64,000 nucleotides of DNA, from contig JADFUC010000531.1 in NCBI GenBank assembly GCA_019722365.1, forward strand, positions 1 through 64,000, given 5' to 3'. Below, in pieces: positions 1 through 11,919 of the stretch. A program made the position numbers and the translations under genes. The stretch is from Lithospermum erythrorhizon (lineage: Eukaryota; Streptophyta; Magnoliopsida; Boraginales; Boraginaceae). The stretch's first letter is position 1. Every line of letters begins with the position of its first letter. The notes beneath the pieces were generated by a model. The model did not search any database and was not told the DNA's origin. It saw nothing but the letters and a program-made list of their open reading frames with translations.

Positions 1-2633
1 CCTGATATTGCTTCGTTCAGTTACACGTATTGCTCGTTCGATGAGAGTTGGTAATGTTTATTCTAGAGCGTAATTCTTGAGTATTAGTTCACAGTATACT
101 ACGGGTGTTCTTAGGCCCGGCCCGTAGCGGAAGGAGCACGTTAAAAGTGATCGCGTTCTTCATTGAGGACTTTTGTGATAGCTAGTAGAGGTGAATCTTT
201 ATCTCATGTATTATTACACTTATGTACTTCTTTTTAAATGGTGTACATGGCAACTATTATAATTATATGTAAGGGTGTCTGGTCTTTGTAATATAATTAT
301 GTGAATGGTGTATATGTCCTTGTGATATAGTGCAGGAAGGTATACATATAATGGTATGCGATTATGTGTGAGCCTAATATGATTATGTGACTCTATTACT
401 GCGGCATTGAAAGTTGGTTTGAGGTAAGTGATGGCTGGGAGCTCTGACTATATTCTATTATTATGTGGCCTTGGCGAGCTAACATGTGACTTGTGGCTTT
501 GTGGTATTTATGTGGCACTTGGCGGTTGTGATTGATTCTGAGTGTGTGATGTATTAGTTGTATGCTTTGCTATTGTTGGAAGTAAAGTAGTTGGTTATTG
601 AGAGGTGTTCGATGGGTATGTATGATTTTGAGGTGACTTGAGTATTAGGATAGGCCCACATAGTTGGGACTCTTAGGGATTAGGTATTTCTCGCTTCCTT
701 GCCCGAGGATATGTGGCCCCATTGGCCCCATACTACGGTATAGCGTGCGGTATGATTCTCTTTGTCCAAGCTGCGTATGCGTTAATAAAATTATTACATA
801 CTCTACGGTATAGCGTGCGGTATGATTCTCTTTTGATCGACTTTCTTTGTGTGCATTGTCGAGGTGTGGCCTATCTTACGGTATGGCGTGCGGTTTATTA
901 CCATACTTTCACGGTGCGGTATGGGGATTCTCTTTGGTAATTTCTTTGTGTGCATTGTCGGGTGGCCACTACGGTTATAGGCGTGCGGTTTGGCCACATA
1001 CTACGGTATAGCGTGCGGTGTCTTATCTTTGTGTATAAAGTGCGGTGTGCGCTTATCTGCTTGTGTATAAGTGCGATTGTGCGCCTGCTGTACAGTGGGT
1101 TTGGCCAACCTCTTTGCTTGGTATAAGTGCGAGGTGATTATTGATTTGTCCATTCATAGCAATTTAAAATGGATTGAGTATATGCGCGTTAGAGGATGTT
1201 ATCTTTGGTGGGGATATGAAGTAGGAGGTTTGATGACTAGAGTTTTGAGTAGTTGTTGAATCTGTGATTTCATTTGGGTGATTGTGCTTATCGGAACCTA
1301 CATGTATATTCATGTGTTATGTAGAGACTTACGTGTGGAATTATGTTGTATGACTTTATCGATAATCTGTATACATGTACTTTATTCATATTTATTCTGA
1401 TGACTATTCACTAATCTTGTTGTTGTGCTAGCAATGATTGCTTTGATGGTTATACTTCATTTTTTAAGCGTCGTATATGCGACAATATTTTTCTTCGGGA
1501 ATCACGGTATTTATTTTAGGTTGTGGCGGCAAGCATTCTTGTCTTTTTGTTGATCATTCTATCTTTGTGCTAATGGATGAGATACACTTTGGAATGAGAA
1601 CATTAGGAAGCGGAGAAATTATATCTTGAAGTTTATGCTAATCTGTCGATGATGTTGATGATATTTTATATATATGTGGTGGAAGGATTCAAATGTCTTT
1701 AGAATATAAGTCTTGATCTAACCAGGCACGATACCCGTGGAGGTAAAATAAGTTAAAAGGTATCTTAAGTAAATGCGGAAGATAATCTGTGCCAGGTTAT
1801 ACGGATTGAGATATATTACTCGGTCATGATATTAAGGGACTATATTTGGAAGATGTAGAACATTAGTTGTCTGGGAGTATGATTGTAAAATGGGGAGTAG
1901 TACTTTAAAGTGAACTAAGATAAGTGATTGAGTTGTATATCATGGAGTTATGAGAGGTTAAGATATATATTTAAGTTATTGTGTGTTTGAGGTGTATATT
2001 ATATTGGGAATTAGTATCTTGAGGAAAGATAATAGGCAGAGAAATACTCTTATATTAAGATTGTCTTTATGAGTAAGTTGTTGGCTTAGTGGGTTATTGG
2101 TGTTGGTTAGAAAACTATTGGAAACTTATTTTGTAATGATAACCTCATAAAATATCTCTTAGGATATAGTCTACAAATAGGTGAGGAATACAAATTATTC
2201 TTATTAGATGCGTCGAGGTAGGTTAAACACGTCTTTATTTATTTAAATAAACTTTTTAATTCTATTTCACAGTCATGGTAGGCGTTTATTCTGCGGATGA
2301 CTGATATCGTTAGGCAGAGGCTAGCTGCGTACCCAGCGAAGATGCTTTGATAGTGGCTTGAGAACACCAAAAGCGATCGTACTTTATCTTCTTGAAGTTT
2401 ACATTTGTATATAATTATTGTGCTTCGAGTTGTTTAACAAAGTGTTTGATGTGTATTTATATTATGATTTTGATGTTGTTGCTATTAGTTAGTTCACCCC
2501 AGATGGGAATGAAGTTATATTGTTTTATTCATGATGTAAAACAGATCATTTTATTGTTATCATTCGTTGGTGACTCTGATAATCTGGTTGGTAGCGGTCA
2601 GCCTCGGAAGCATGCAGGCGGAGTCGTTCTGAT
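1..2633 (+). repeat. 5' LTR (3' part) of the large LTR element
   Basis: Collinear with about 5,740-8,395, with many short indels between the copies. It ends immediately before the primer-binding site. Roughly the first 1.1 kb of this LTR should lie upstream of the window, judging from the right-hand copy. The short ORFs here show no protein-like conservation between the two copies. Confidence 0.75.
730..1080 (+). repeat. Minisatellite inside the 5' LTR
   Basis: About five degenerate copies of a roughly 70 bp unit. The unit contains the words TACGGTATAGCGTGCGGTAT, GATTCTCTTTG, TTTCTTTGTGTGCATTGTCG and GGTGGCCACATAC. The right end passes into shorter GTGTATAAGTGCG repeats. The same array is present in the other LTR at 6,445-6,860. 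Confidence 0.8.
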
Positions 2634-2634
2634 T

Positions 2635-2650
2635 TTAATATAGAGCCTAG
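2635..2650 (+). other. Primer-binding site (initiator Met-tRNA type)
   Basis: TTAATATAGAGCCTAG corresponds to the common plant PBS TGGTATCAGAGCC plus its usual continuation, with a few changes. It sits exactly where the similarity between the two LTRs stops. Confidence 0.55.
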
Positions 2651-4594
2651 GTTTATGTTTTCTTGGTGTCTTGTGGTTGTGTGCTAAGTTGGGGTTATAA
2701 GTGTGTTATTGTGTGAGTCATTCTCTGGTTTTGAGTCCATTTCTTTTCGAATCCAGTTATTTGTTGAGGACGCCACTTGAAGATTTCGTTGACTCGCGTA
2801 CGAGGGTCTTACGAGACTACTTTGCATTACGTGTTTTGGGATGTTATTTGATTAAGATGTGTTATATTGGGAGATATGTAGAAATGAATTGGATAATATG
2901 ATGTCATTGAGTTATGTATTTGTTGAGATTGGGTAGGCGGGCATATATGGAGATCGATGCGATGAGTAGATATTTATGAGGGATTACGTTGGAGCGATAC
3001 ATGTAATGGATAGAATATGATGCAAGGTATCGGAAATATTATGATATAGGTGATCGCATATTTTAGGAAAAGTCTTAATAGTTGATGTGGTAATCTGATT
3101 GCTAATGAGATTTTATGGGCGGAAATTAATTAAGGATAAGGGGTGATAATTAATATGGAGTATACCGAGGTGGAGTTATGGGAATATCGATGGGTTATAA
3201 GTAAGATTCTTGGTTAACTAAGATACGTGATTATAAGGAAGTGTGAAATGTGGGTTTGATCGAATGATAAATAAGTCGGGAATTGAATACAAATCGGTGA
3301 ATAAGAAAGAGGTTGAGGATTATGCATTAATGATGTTTAAGTAAGGATTCGTGTTTAAGTAGTGCGTCTTTTGTGATAGTAATGATCATTCTTGAGGATG
3401 TAAACTTTAGGTTGAAACGCTGTGGAGATGGAATACGGATGAATATGTTTGAGGATTTAAAGGAAGGGCCGAATTATCACAGGGAAGTATTGAGAGAATT
3501 CACTTTGGTGTTAAATTTGAAGTTGTTGATAAGTTAGACAATTGTGGCCAATTTAAGGGTATTAAGAGGTTAGTTGAGGAGGATTTTGGTGACATGTAGT
3601 CATGGGATTAGCACTTGATAGTGGTGTAAGATGTTGACCTTTAAAACAATTAAGAATTTCTCTGGTATACTTGGAGTAATTGGGGATTTATCACTCGATT
3701 GTTATCTTATTATGTTCGAGTGAAGTATATGGTAATTGATTGTGAGTGTGTATCTGCATTATAAATTTATCTGTGGCTTTAATAGTGAAATTGTGAAATG
3801 TTGACTTGAACGGTGGTTGTGTTTGAGGTATTATGGGCTATTTATTTTTGTGGTATTCATGTTTGAATATGTATATGATTAAGGTGTGTTCGATTGGAGT
3901 ATATTTGTGTTATATGGATGTATACGTGAATATAATTTTGCGAGAATAGTTCCTATATGAAATTGTTGTATCGTGTGTATTATGGATGCTACGTTGGGAT
4001 TGTTGTGTGTATGATTAATATTATATATGTGATTTGTGAATTGTTTGATTTGAGGATATTGAGATGATATGGGATGTTCGGAGGGTGAGCCTGCCGGGAA
4101 AAGGATGAATTGTTATATATATGATGTTATCGTGGTTTATTTTTGTAAGTTATTTATAGTGGTGGTAGCATGAACGTGGTGTGAGGTACAACATTTTACT
4201 CGTTTAATTATGTGATATAGGTAGTATGGTGACACAAATTATGAGTAGAGTGTCAGTGTCATAATTTTAATTTTTGAGTGGTATTTGGAGAAGCTTGATT
4301 GAGGATGTTTATAATACTAAGGTGGTAATAATAATAACAGCGGAAGCGATAAGATGATAAGCTTGAATAAGGAAAATTAGTAGGTTGAATGTGTTTATGG
4401 TGTAAAGAGAGTCGGCGCCTTAAGTTAAATGACATAAGATATTATGGGCGCTACGAAGATTATATTGGGGAAATTTGAGTAGGTGGCCAAGTGTCACGAT
4501 GTTAGTTGATAAGGGCATGTCGAGGTGCGTTGAGTTTATCGGCGATTGGGTTAAAGGTAAATTCGGGGGCGAAATTTTATAAGGTAAGGTAGAT
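2651..4594 (+). other. Internal region of the large LTR element, no recognisable coding
   Basis: About 1.95 kb of T/G-rich sequence with stops in every frame. The longest open frame is 66 codons and has no recognisable motif; I looked for gag zinc knuckle, RT, RNase H and integrase words and found none. The last 45 bases include GGGGGCGAAATTTTATAAGG, a typical gypsy pre-PPT context, then a degenerate purine tract. Confidence 0.6.
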
Positions 4595-7500
4595 TGTAAT
4601 AACCCGTTATGAAAAAAAAAATTAAATTCGGCGGTTGGACAGGAATAGTATTTTTGATGATGATATTATTTAAGTAAAATTTTTTGAGCGAATTACATTT
4701 ATGATTTAGTAGTGTTTTGTCGTAGAAGAATTTTATCTTTGAGATCGGGAGTCGAATGAATTGACTCTGACGAATCGGTCGGTTGTAGTATATTCCGGTT
4801 TGAGAATTTTTAAAGTTTTAATCGTATGGCGTATTATTTGGGGATTGAAGTTAAATTTATGTTGGGTTGTTTGTTAAGCAGGGCAGAAAAAACTAAGCCA
4901 AGCCGTGGCGGCAGTCTTGAGATATTTTGTGCGGACGAGACTTTTTATACATATCCTTTTTAGGCTTTGTCATTAAATCGAAATACCGCCTTTCTTTACG
5001 TGGGTGGCGAACTCTCACTATTTCCTCGAGAAAAATTTCTTCAATTTTCTTCAATTCTGAGCTTTTGGTCTCAAATTTTACAGGGAGAATTCGAATCGTT
5101 CTCGTTCGAGGTAAGAAAGTTCGAATCTTTTAGGTATTTCTTGAGTTTAGGGATGTTGACTTTTTGGAAATTTGAGTTGAGCTTTGAGCTTTGATGTTTG
5201 TATGTTATAGAATTGTCATCCCAAAACTTAGATTATATAATAGTTGATAATTATCGATTTATGGGGTTGAAAAATGCTAAGGATCATAGTTGACTTTTGG
5301 TTGACTTTTTCCATAACTTAATTTTATATTGAATCTTAGTTTGTTATGGGTTATAGTAACATATAAGTGATGAATTAAATTATTGATTTAGAAGTTGTTT
5401 GGTATGGGCGGAGTTGACTTTTAAGTTTCGGTTGACTTTTTGAGGTGATATTTTTATAAGACTTTAAATGTGTAGGGAGTTTAATTGGGACATATTATAG
5501 CTATTGTGATGTTAAATCGGTGATTTAAAAAATTCATTAAAGAGTTAGGTTGAAAAAGTAATATTTTCAAGTTGAGGATATAATTATTTGGAGTATAGAT
5601 TAATTAGGGACCTGTGATTAACTAGGATGATTTATAAGTTGGATTGTAATGATAAAGTAATAAGATGGAGATTTAGCGGGGATCGATTTGGTTGTGTTCG
5701 ATGGGATTATAGTGCGATAGTTTGCGTCGTGTTAGGCCAGTTTAGAAATACGTTCAGATGAAGTTGGTAATGTTTATTCTGAGCATTAATTCTTGGTATT
5801 AGTTCAAGGTATACTTCTGGGTATTCTTGGGCCTTGACCGCGGGAAGGGGCACGTTAAAATTGTCGCGTTCTTCGTGAGGACTTTGTGATAGCTAGTAGA
5901 GGTAGTACTTATCTGCATGTATTACCTTATGTACTTAACTTTTAAATGGTGTACTTGTCCTTGTATTTATAATTATGTGTAAAGGGTATGCAGTGCTGTA
6001 ATATATAGTATGTGTGAATGGTGTATATGTCCTTGTGACAACTTGATTACGGAAAGGTATACATGTAATAGTTGTACGGTATGTGTGAGCTAATATGATT
6101 ATGTGACTGTGCGGCGTTGAAGAATTTGGTTTGAGGTAAGTGATGGCTGAACTCCCCGACTTATATTTACGTATTGTGTGGCCTTGGCCGGGCGCTTGTA
6201 TTGAGGTATTTAATGGCTTTGTCATTTCATGTTATGTGGCCTTGGTTGTGATTGATTCTGATTGTGTGATGTATTAGTTGTATGCTTTGCTATTGTTGGA
6301 AGTAAAGTAGTTGGTTATTGAAGGTGTTCGATGGAGTATGTAGATTTTGAGGTGACTTGAGTATTAGGATATGACCACATAGTTGGGACTCTTAGGGATT
6401 AGGTGGCTTCTCGCTTCGCTGCGGGATATGTGGTGTGTACATACTCTACGGTATGGCGTGCGGTATGATTCTCTTTGATGGCTTCTTTGTGTGCATTGTC
6501 GAGGTGGCCCACATCTGCGGTATAGCGTGCGGTATGATTCTCTTTGATCATTTCTTTGTGTGCATTGTCGAGGTGGCCACATACTACGATTATAGCGTGC
6601 GGTTTAATACATACTACGGTATAGCGTCTTGATATGATTCTCTTTGATCGCTTTGCTGTGTGCATTGTCGAGGGTGGCCCACATACTCACGGTTATAGCG
6701 TGCGGTTTGGCCACATACTCACGGTATGGCGTGCGGTGTGCCTTATACTTTGTGTATAAGTGCGGTGTGCCTTATACTTTGTGTATAAGTCGCGATTAAT
6801 GCGCTTATCTTTGAAGTAAGTGCGGTTTGTACTTATCTTGCGGTATAAGTGCGAGGTGATTATTGATTTGTCCATTCTAGCGGTGAGCCAGTTGAGTATA
6901 TGCGCATTAGGGATGGTATCTTGGTGGGGATATGAGAGATAGGAGGTTTGATGACTAGAGTTTTAGTCGTTGTTGAGTCTGTGATTTCATTTTAGGTGAT
7001 TGTGTGCTTATCGGAACCCTCTATTATATATTCATAATGTTATGTGAGAGACTTCATGTGGAATTATGTTGTATGACTGTCGATAATCACGTATACATGT
7101 ACTTTATTCATATTTGACTACGATAGTATTCTAATCTTGTTGTTGTGCTAGCAACCGAGTGCTTTGATAAGTTATACTTCATTTTTAAAGCGTCGACTTT
7201 AATGCGGCAACTATTTTCTTGAGGATCACATTGTTATTTTCGGTTGTAGCCTTGACGGCATTACTGTCTTTTGGTAGATATGTTATATATATATTAAGTG
7301 GGTAATGGATGAGGTACCTTTTGAAGGAGAACATTAGGTACAGAAATTAATAACCGAAGTTCATGCTAACCTACCGATGATGTGAATGATATTTTATATA
7401 TATGGTGGAAACTGAATTCAAATGTGTTAGAATATAAGTGCGAATCCCCTAGCAGCGTACGTCTGTGGGAGGTAAATAAGTTAATTATCTTAAATGGAAA

Positions 7501-8395
7501 ATACAGGAAGATAAATACGTACTTAGGTTATGCGGATTCAAGATATATTACTCGATCATATTAAGAAATGCATATATTTGGAGGTCTTACGAGGAACGTT
7601 GTCATAGGAGGTATGATTGTAAAATGGGGAGTAGTACTTTAAAGTGAACTAAAGATAAAGTGATTGAGTTGTATGTAAAAGCGGAGTTATGAGAGGTTAA
7701 GATATATATTGAATTTATTGTGTGTTTGAGGTGTATATTATATTGGGAATTAGCTATCACTTGAGAAAGATAATAGATAAGAAATACCTCTTGTAATTAA
7801 GGTGTCTTGTGAGTAAGTTGTTGGCGTAGTGTGGGTTATTGGTGTTAGTTAAGAAAGCCAATAAGGAAACTTTATTTTGTGGCAGTAACCTATAAAATAA
7901 TCTTCTTGGGGTATATAATAGATCTCCCCAAATAGGTGAGAATCTAAATTATTCTTATTCGTGCGTCGGGTGGGTTAACCTGTCTTTGTTATTTTCACTC
8001 GACTTTTTAGGCGACTTCCTATTTTCCACAATGGTGGCGTTTCATGCCTAGGTTGTTGCGGATGACCGATATCGTGGCGGTATTGCGTGCCGCAGATGGC
8101 GATGGTGGGCAGAAGACACCAGCCGATTAAATGCTTTTATCTTGCTTTGAAGTTTACATTGTATATAATTATTATTGACTCAAGTTGTATAACAAATTGT
8201 TTGATGTGTATTTATATTGTGATTTTCAATGTTGTTATCTTATTAGTTAGTTCGCTTTAGATGGGCGAGTTATATTGTTTTATTTATGATGTAAAAAGTC
8301 ATTTTATTATTGCTCAATCGTTGGTGACTCTGATAATACGGGTTGGTGGCGGTCCGACCTCGGGGGGGCCTGCAGAGGGCGGAGTGGATTACGTT
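4595..8395 (+). repeat. 3' LTR of the large LTR element
   Basis: Begins TGTAATAACCCG after a purine tract and runs about 3.8 kb. Its last 2.6 kb matches bases 1-2,633. The first 1.1 kb carries repeated GTTGACTTTT words and has no counterpart in the window. The end is placed where similarity to the left copy stops, just after GGCGGAGT near 8,385-8,395. Confidence 0.7.
6445..6860 (+). repeat. Minisatellite inside the 3' LTR
   Basis: Same roughly 70 bp unit as at 730-1,080, with five to six imperfect copies followed by GTGTATAAGTGCGGTGTGCC repeats. Copies differ mainly by short indels. Confidence 0.8.
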
Positions 8396-8429
8396 GGCCA
8401 TTTTCAACTTTGAATGTCCTTATTATCTG

Positions 8430-9895
8430 TTTGTGTTACAGTGTTAAATAATTATCCCTTGTCAACTTAATTGACGGGTAAATCCTATGCTTTATTATCA
8501 TATTTGCAATATTTTCTCAAAATTATTGTCTGTTTACAAATAATTAGAATACATAAGCATCCGATGTACGTGATTATAAATTTGTTTATCCATTAAAATT
8601 ATCGATATTCCATTCATAAATATTTTTTGCCATTGAAGCTATTATTAATAATATCTTATTGTTCTTCATTTTAGAATATCCATGGGGAAAGGTCTCTATA
8701 ATATCTTTGGGTTGACATCGTACATATTTTTTCTTCATTAATTTTATTGATAAATGCTTCATTAGATGATGATTTATCCAGTATTATTTATAATTAATTT
8801 TTGAATTTTTTCATCAAGTAATTTCTCGAATCAGGTTATTGATTTGATTTAAAATCCTTTTAACCTCGGGAGGAGGTTGAATATTTGGAAGAAATACTAC
8901 ACGATGTTTAACCCCAACCTTTCTAGCTTGTTTTCGCTTTATCATAGCAAAGTTTATACATTATTTAGTAATATTATCAATTTTTTATTTAAGAAATAAC
9001 GATTTTCTCTGGCTCACATTAATAAATAAGTTTGTATAATTGTTTTGTTCAATCAAACATATTTATACATTTAAAACAGTAGTTTGTAAAGTTTTTTCAA
9101 AGATTTTCTGTCTTGAAATTAATTAGTGATTTCCTTTATAATATGAAATTACTTTGTTTAGGAGGATAAATATCTTTATAAATTTGTCCGATTAATAATT
9201 TATAATTTCTTCGGTCTTAAATATAATTTAACATGTGTAACATGAACCGTGGAACAAAATATAAGATTTCATTATTTTCCACGAGTTTATAAAAGCTCGT
9301 CTGGAAAAGTTGTTTTCTTCTTTATTAAAATTATTAAGAACCCGTTTTCTAAAGATTCCCGTCTAGGTAAAAATTCTTTTTTAATGGAGTTTAATGCAGG
9401 AAGCGGAGTCTTAAAATCATAATTGATTAGGTATAATCCATATTTATCCCAGGAGAAAACTTATTTCGGACATCTTTGTCTGCCGAATCTGATATTATTA
9501 TTATTATCTCTGACAATATTGTCTTTACCAATTTGTAAACTAAATCTATAATTGGATTACTTAGATTAAACCAGTTATATCATCAGGAATATTAGAAGTA
9601 GAACTTCTAGGGAATTCAATTTTATAATCTAATGGTGAAATATAAGATCTATTTGACCTGAGATCTATTTCTTATATTAGAAATATTAATCTTTTCAAAT
9701 TTAAGACTTCTGGTCATACGTTGTTTGACAAACATTTATCAAATTTGTTTGAATTTACGGTTGAAATTTGGAGCAGTACCGATTACCGAATTTTCTCGAG
9801 AAAATCGATCTCTTCCCATGTAGGTCTTAGTAGTAATACTAGATTTGCTAAAGTGGTTTCAATTAATATGGTTTTCGTTTTAGGTTTATCACTTG
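8430..9895 (-). pseudogene. Decayed endogenous caulimovirid-like sequence, left part
   Basis: AT-rich sequence that on the minus strand gives broken but protein-like frames, for example TPLPALNSI near 9,370-9,400, with further Lys/Arg/Tyr-rich stretches to about 8,670. Word composition and order suggest the movement-protein to coat-protein part of a plant pararetrovirus (Caulimoviridae). Stops and frameshifts occur throughout, so it cannot encode a working protein. It appears to continue at 26,474-27,120, on the other side of copia element alpha. The assignment is from recognition only; an unusual gypsy element is the alternative. Confidence 0.45.
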
Positions 9896-9903
9896 CTCGA
9901 ACT

Positions 9904-10309
9904 GTTTAACTAGCCATATATAAGCAAAATTTAGGGTTTCTCGTGATATAATTTTAAGCTTTTCATCAAAAAAAACCTAAAGTAGCAGCCCTCCCCCCCC
10001 GCTTTTGGTAGAAAATTCTCCCAAAATTTTTGGGGTTTTAGTTTTGTTCGTCACTTGTTTCTTGGCGTAAATCGGTTCTTGATCTCTGGACCAAGCAGAA
10101 ATATCGTCACGATTGATATTGCGACAAGGAGGCTGAAGGGTTATTGAATTTGAGCGTGTGGAATTTTAGTGGAATTTACTCGGCCTTGTAGAGTAGTCTC
10201 TTCGTATGTGTAATTATATGTTTTTGTTGAATAATGTAGTAAGTACTTTAAGATCCACGGAATTATGGATTTGTATTTATACTTATATATCCGTAGTATT
10301 TTCCATCGA
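9904..10309 (+). repeat. 5' LTR of copia alpha, truncated
   Basis: Matches the last roughly 410 bp of the LTR at 25,482-26,473. Homology begins at TGTTTAAC and ends at TTCCATCGA, immediately before the PBS. The missing first part is replaced by the caulimovirid-like sequence. Confidence 0.7.
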
Positions 10310-10310
10310 T

Positions 10311-10327
10311 TGGCATCGTAGGCCGAA
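10311..10327 (+). other. Primer-binding site of copia alpha
   Basis: TGGCATCGTAGGCCGAA resembles the Met-tRNA PBS TGGTATCAGAGCC with one substitution and one inserted base, directly after the LTR end. Confidence 0.6.
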
Positions 10328-11919
10328 TTAAAGTTGTTTTACATTATTTATTTTATCTTTGTTTGTTTTGCTCGATTTTTATTTGATTAATTCTTTGTTA
10401 TTATATTTAATTGATAAATATATTATGAGAATAAATCACCATTAGCGATTATTGATTTACGCATAATGTTACAAGTTTATGATGTATTATCATATTTTTG
10501 TTAACATGGATTTGTTCATAAATTAAAGGGCGATTTAGTGATTTTGTTTCAAAACAGTTTTGTAAAATGTGTTTGGGGCATGTAAAATTTTTGTAAAATT
10601 ACAAAATAATTTTTTCTAGAACCCAGATAGCACGTAGAAGATCTACATTAAATTTCATAATTTTTGGATTTTTCTAAGTGCCTCAAAATAATTTTGAGAT
10701 TTATGGACTGTTTAATTAATAATTAAATATGAAAAATTTATTTTAATGAGCGACTTCCGATTAAGTTTGTTACAGCAAATTATGAATTTTAACTTGTTCA
10801 AAGTTCATAAATTTTGATAAATTTTAAAGCACTCCCAACGATTTATAAACTAATTAAATTAAATACGACGAGTTAAATATGGTATTATTACCGTAAATCG
10901 ACGACCGACTTCGGCGACCTGCAGGCGCGTCGATCTTCGGTGGGCGATGTTGGTACCAAAATGACGACGGACGACGACTACTTGTATTTCCGTTTAGCGT
11001 GTCGACGGTCGGCCGTCATCATCGTCAGAACACGTTATAAACGTGTCTTGCACAATTTTCGCCTTCAATTAAATTAGATTTCCTTATTTTGGTTTCCCAA
11101 AATTATGGAATGATTATATTCATTTTATTGATTATTTGTCATTTTAATCACCTAATTGATTGTAATTAATTATGTGATGACAATTAATTTCCTTTATATT
11201 ATATCTTTTTAAATTAAATTTAAAAAGTGATACTTAACAATTATAGTAATAATTTCCTTCTTTAATGTATTTTAGAATATATTTGTGATAAATATTTTTC
11301 TATAATATATATATAGTTAATAATTATTGGTAATAATTATTAATTGACATGTGTATGATAATTGAGTTTATATTAATTAATTTTAATATGTGTAATTACA
11401 TGGATTAATTAATTTGATAATTCTGGCTTGTGAATTTTCCAAGAAATGCCATTAAAATATTTATTAAATTCATTTATATGATTTAATAAAGTGCACATGT
11501 TACAATGGTGATTGGAATGGAGAATATATAGATATGGCCCATTTATTTATTTTCCGATCTAGCGGCTTAGTAATATTTGTAAATGACATACGAGTCGTAT
11601 TTTCTTGTATTTATTTATTTATTGTTTACCGCAAGCTTAAAGCTGTCTAAGATGGAGTTGGTATATAAATATTATAACAAGTGAAGATATTGAAGATCGT
11701 TTCACGGTGAACAGTACCCAAGTGAATTTCAGGTTGGATCGGAAATACAAGATACAAAAATTAGGACTTATGTTAGTATTTGATAAATACTTGTAATAGG
11801 TTAAGGGCCTATATCGTATATATCTCTTAAATGTGCATTACTTGTTTATTTTCATGTTGCATGTATTGCTTGATATATGTGCTAGTATGCATGAGTAAAT
11901 GAAAACAAGTAATAATAAT
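10328..11919 (+). other. Long non-coding leader of copia alpha
   Basis: About 1.6 kb of AT-rich sequence between PBS and gag remnants. It contains one GC-rich island at about 10,890-11,040 with CGACGACCGACTTCGGCGAC-like words. A similar island lies in the beta leader at about 17,160-17,300, so it is a family feature. No coding is seen. Confidence 0.5.

Larger units (their letters stand above)
1..8395 (+). mobile_element. Large LTR retrotransposon, probably Ty3/gypsy, coding region lost (LARD-like)
   Basis: Bases 1-2,633 align with about 5,740-8,395 along their whole length in the same order, so they are two LTRs in direct orientation. The left LTR starts outside the window. Just after it, 2,635-2,647 resembles the initiator-Met-tRNA primer site (consensus TGGTATCAGAGCC). 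Just before the right LTR is a purine-rich tract, and that LTR opens with TGTAATAACCCG, as many plant gypsy LTRs do. The internal part is only about 1.95 kb and contains no gag or pol that I can recognise. This is the layout of a non-autonomous large-LTR element or a strongly deleted gypsy element. The gypsy assignment rests on the PBS, PPT and LTR start only. Confidence 0.7.

Noticed and set aside
1..1080. CRISPR-like regularly spaced repeats
   Set aside because: The repeats have no unique spacers, are inside an LTR, and the genome is a plant nuclear genome.
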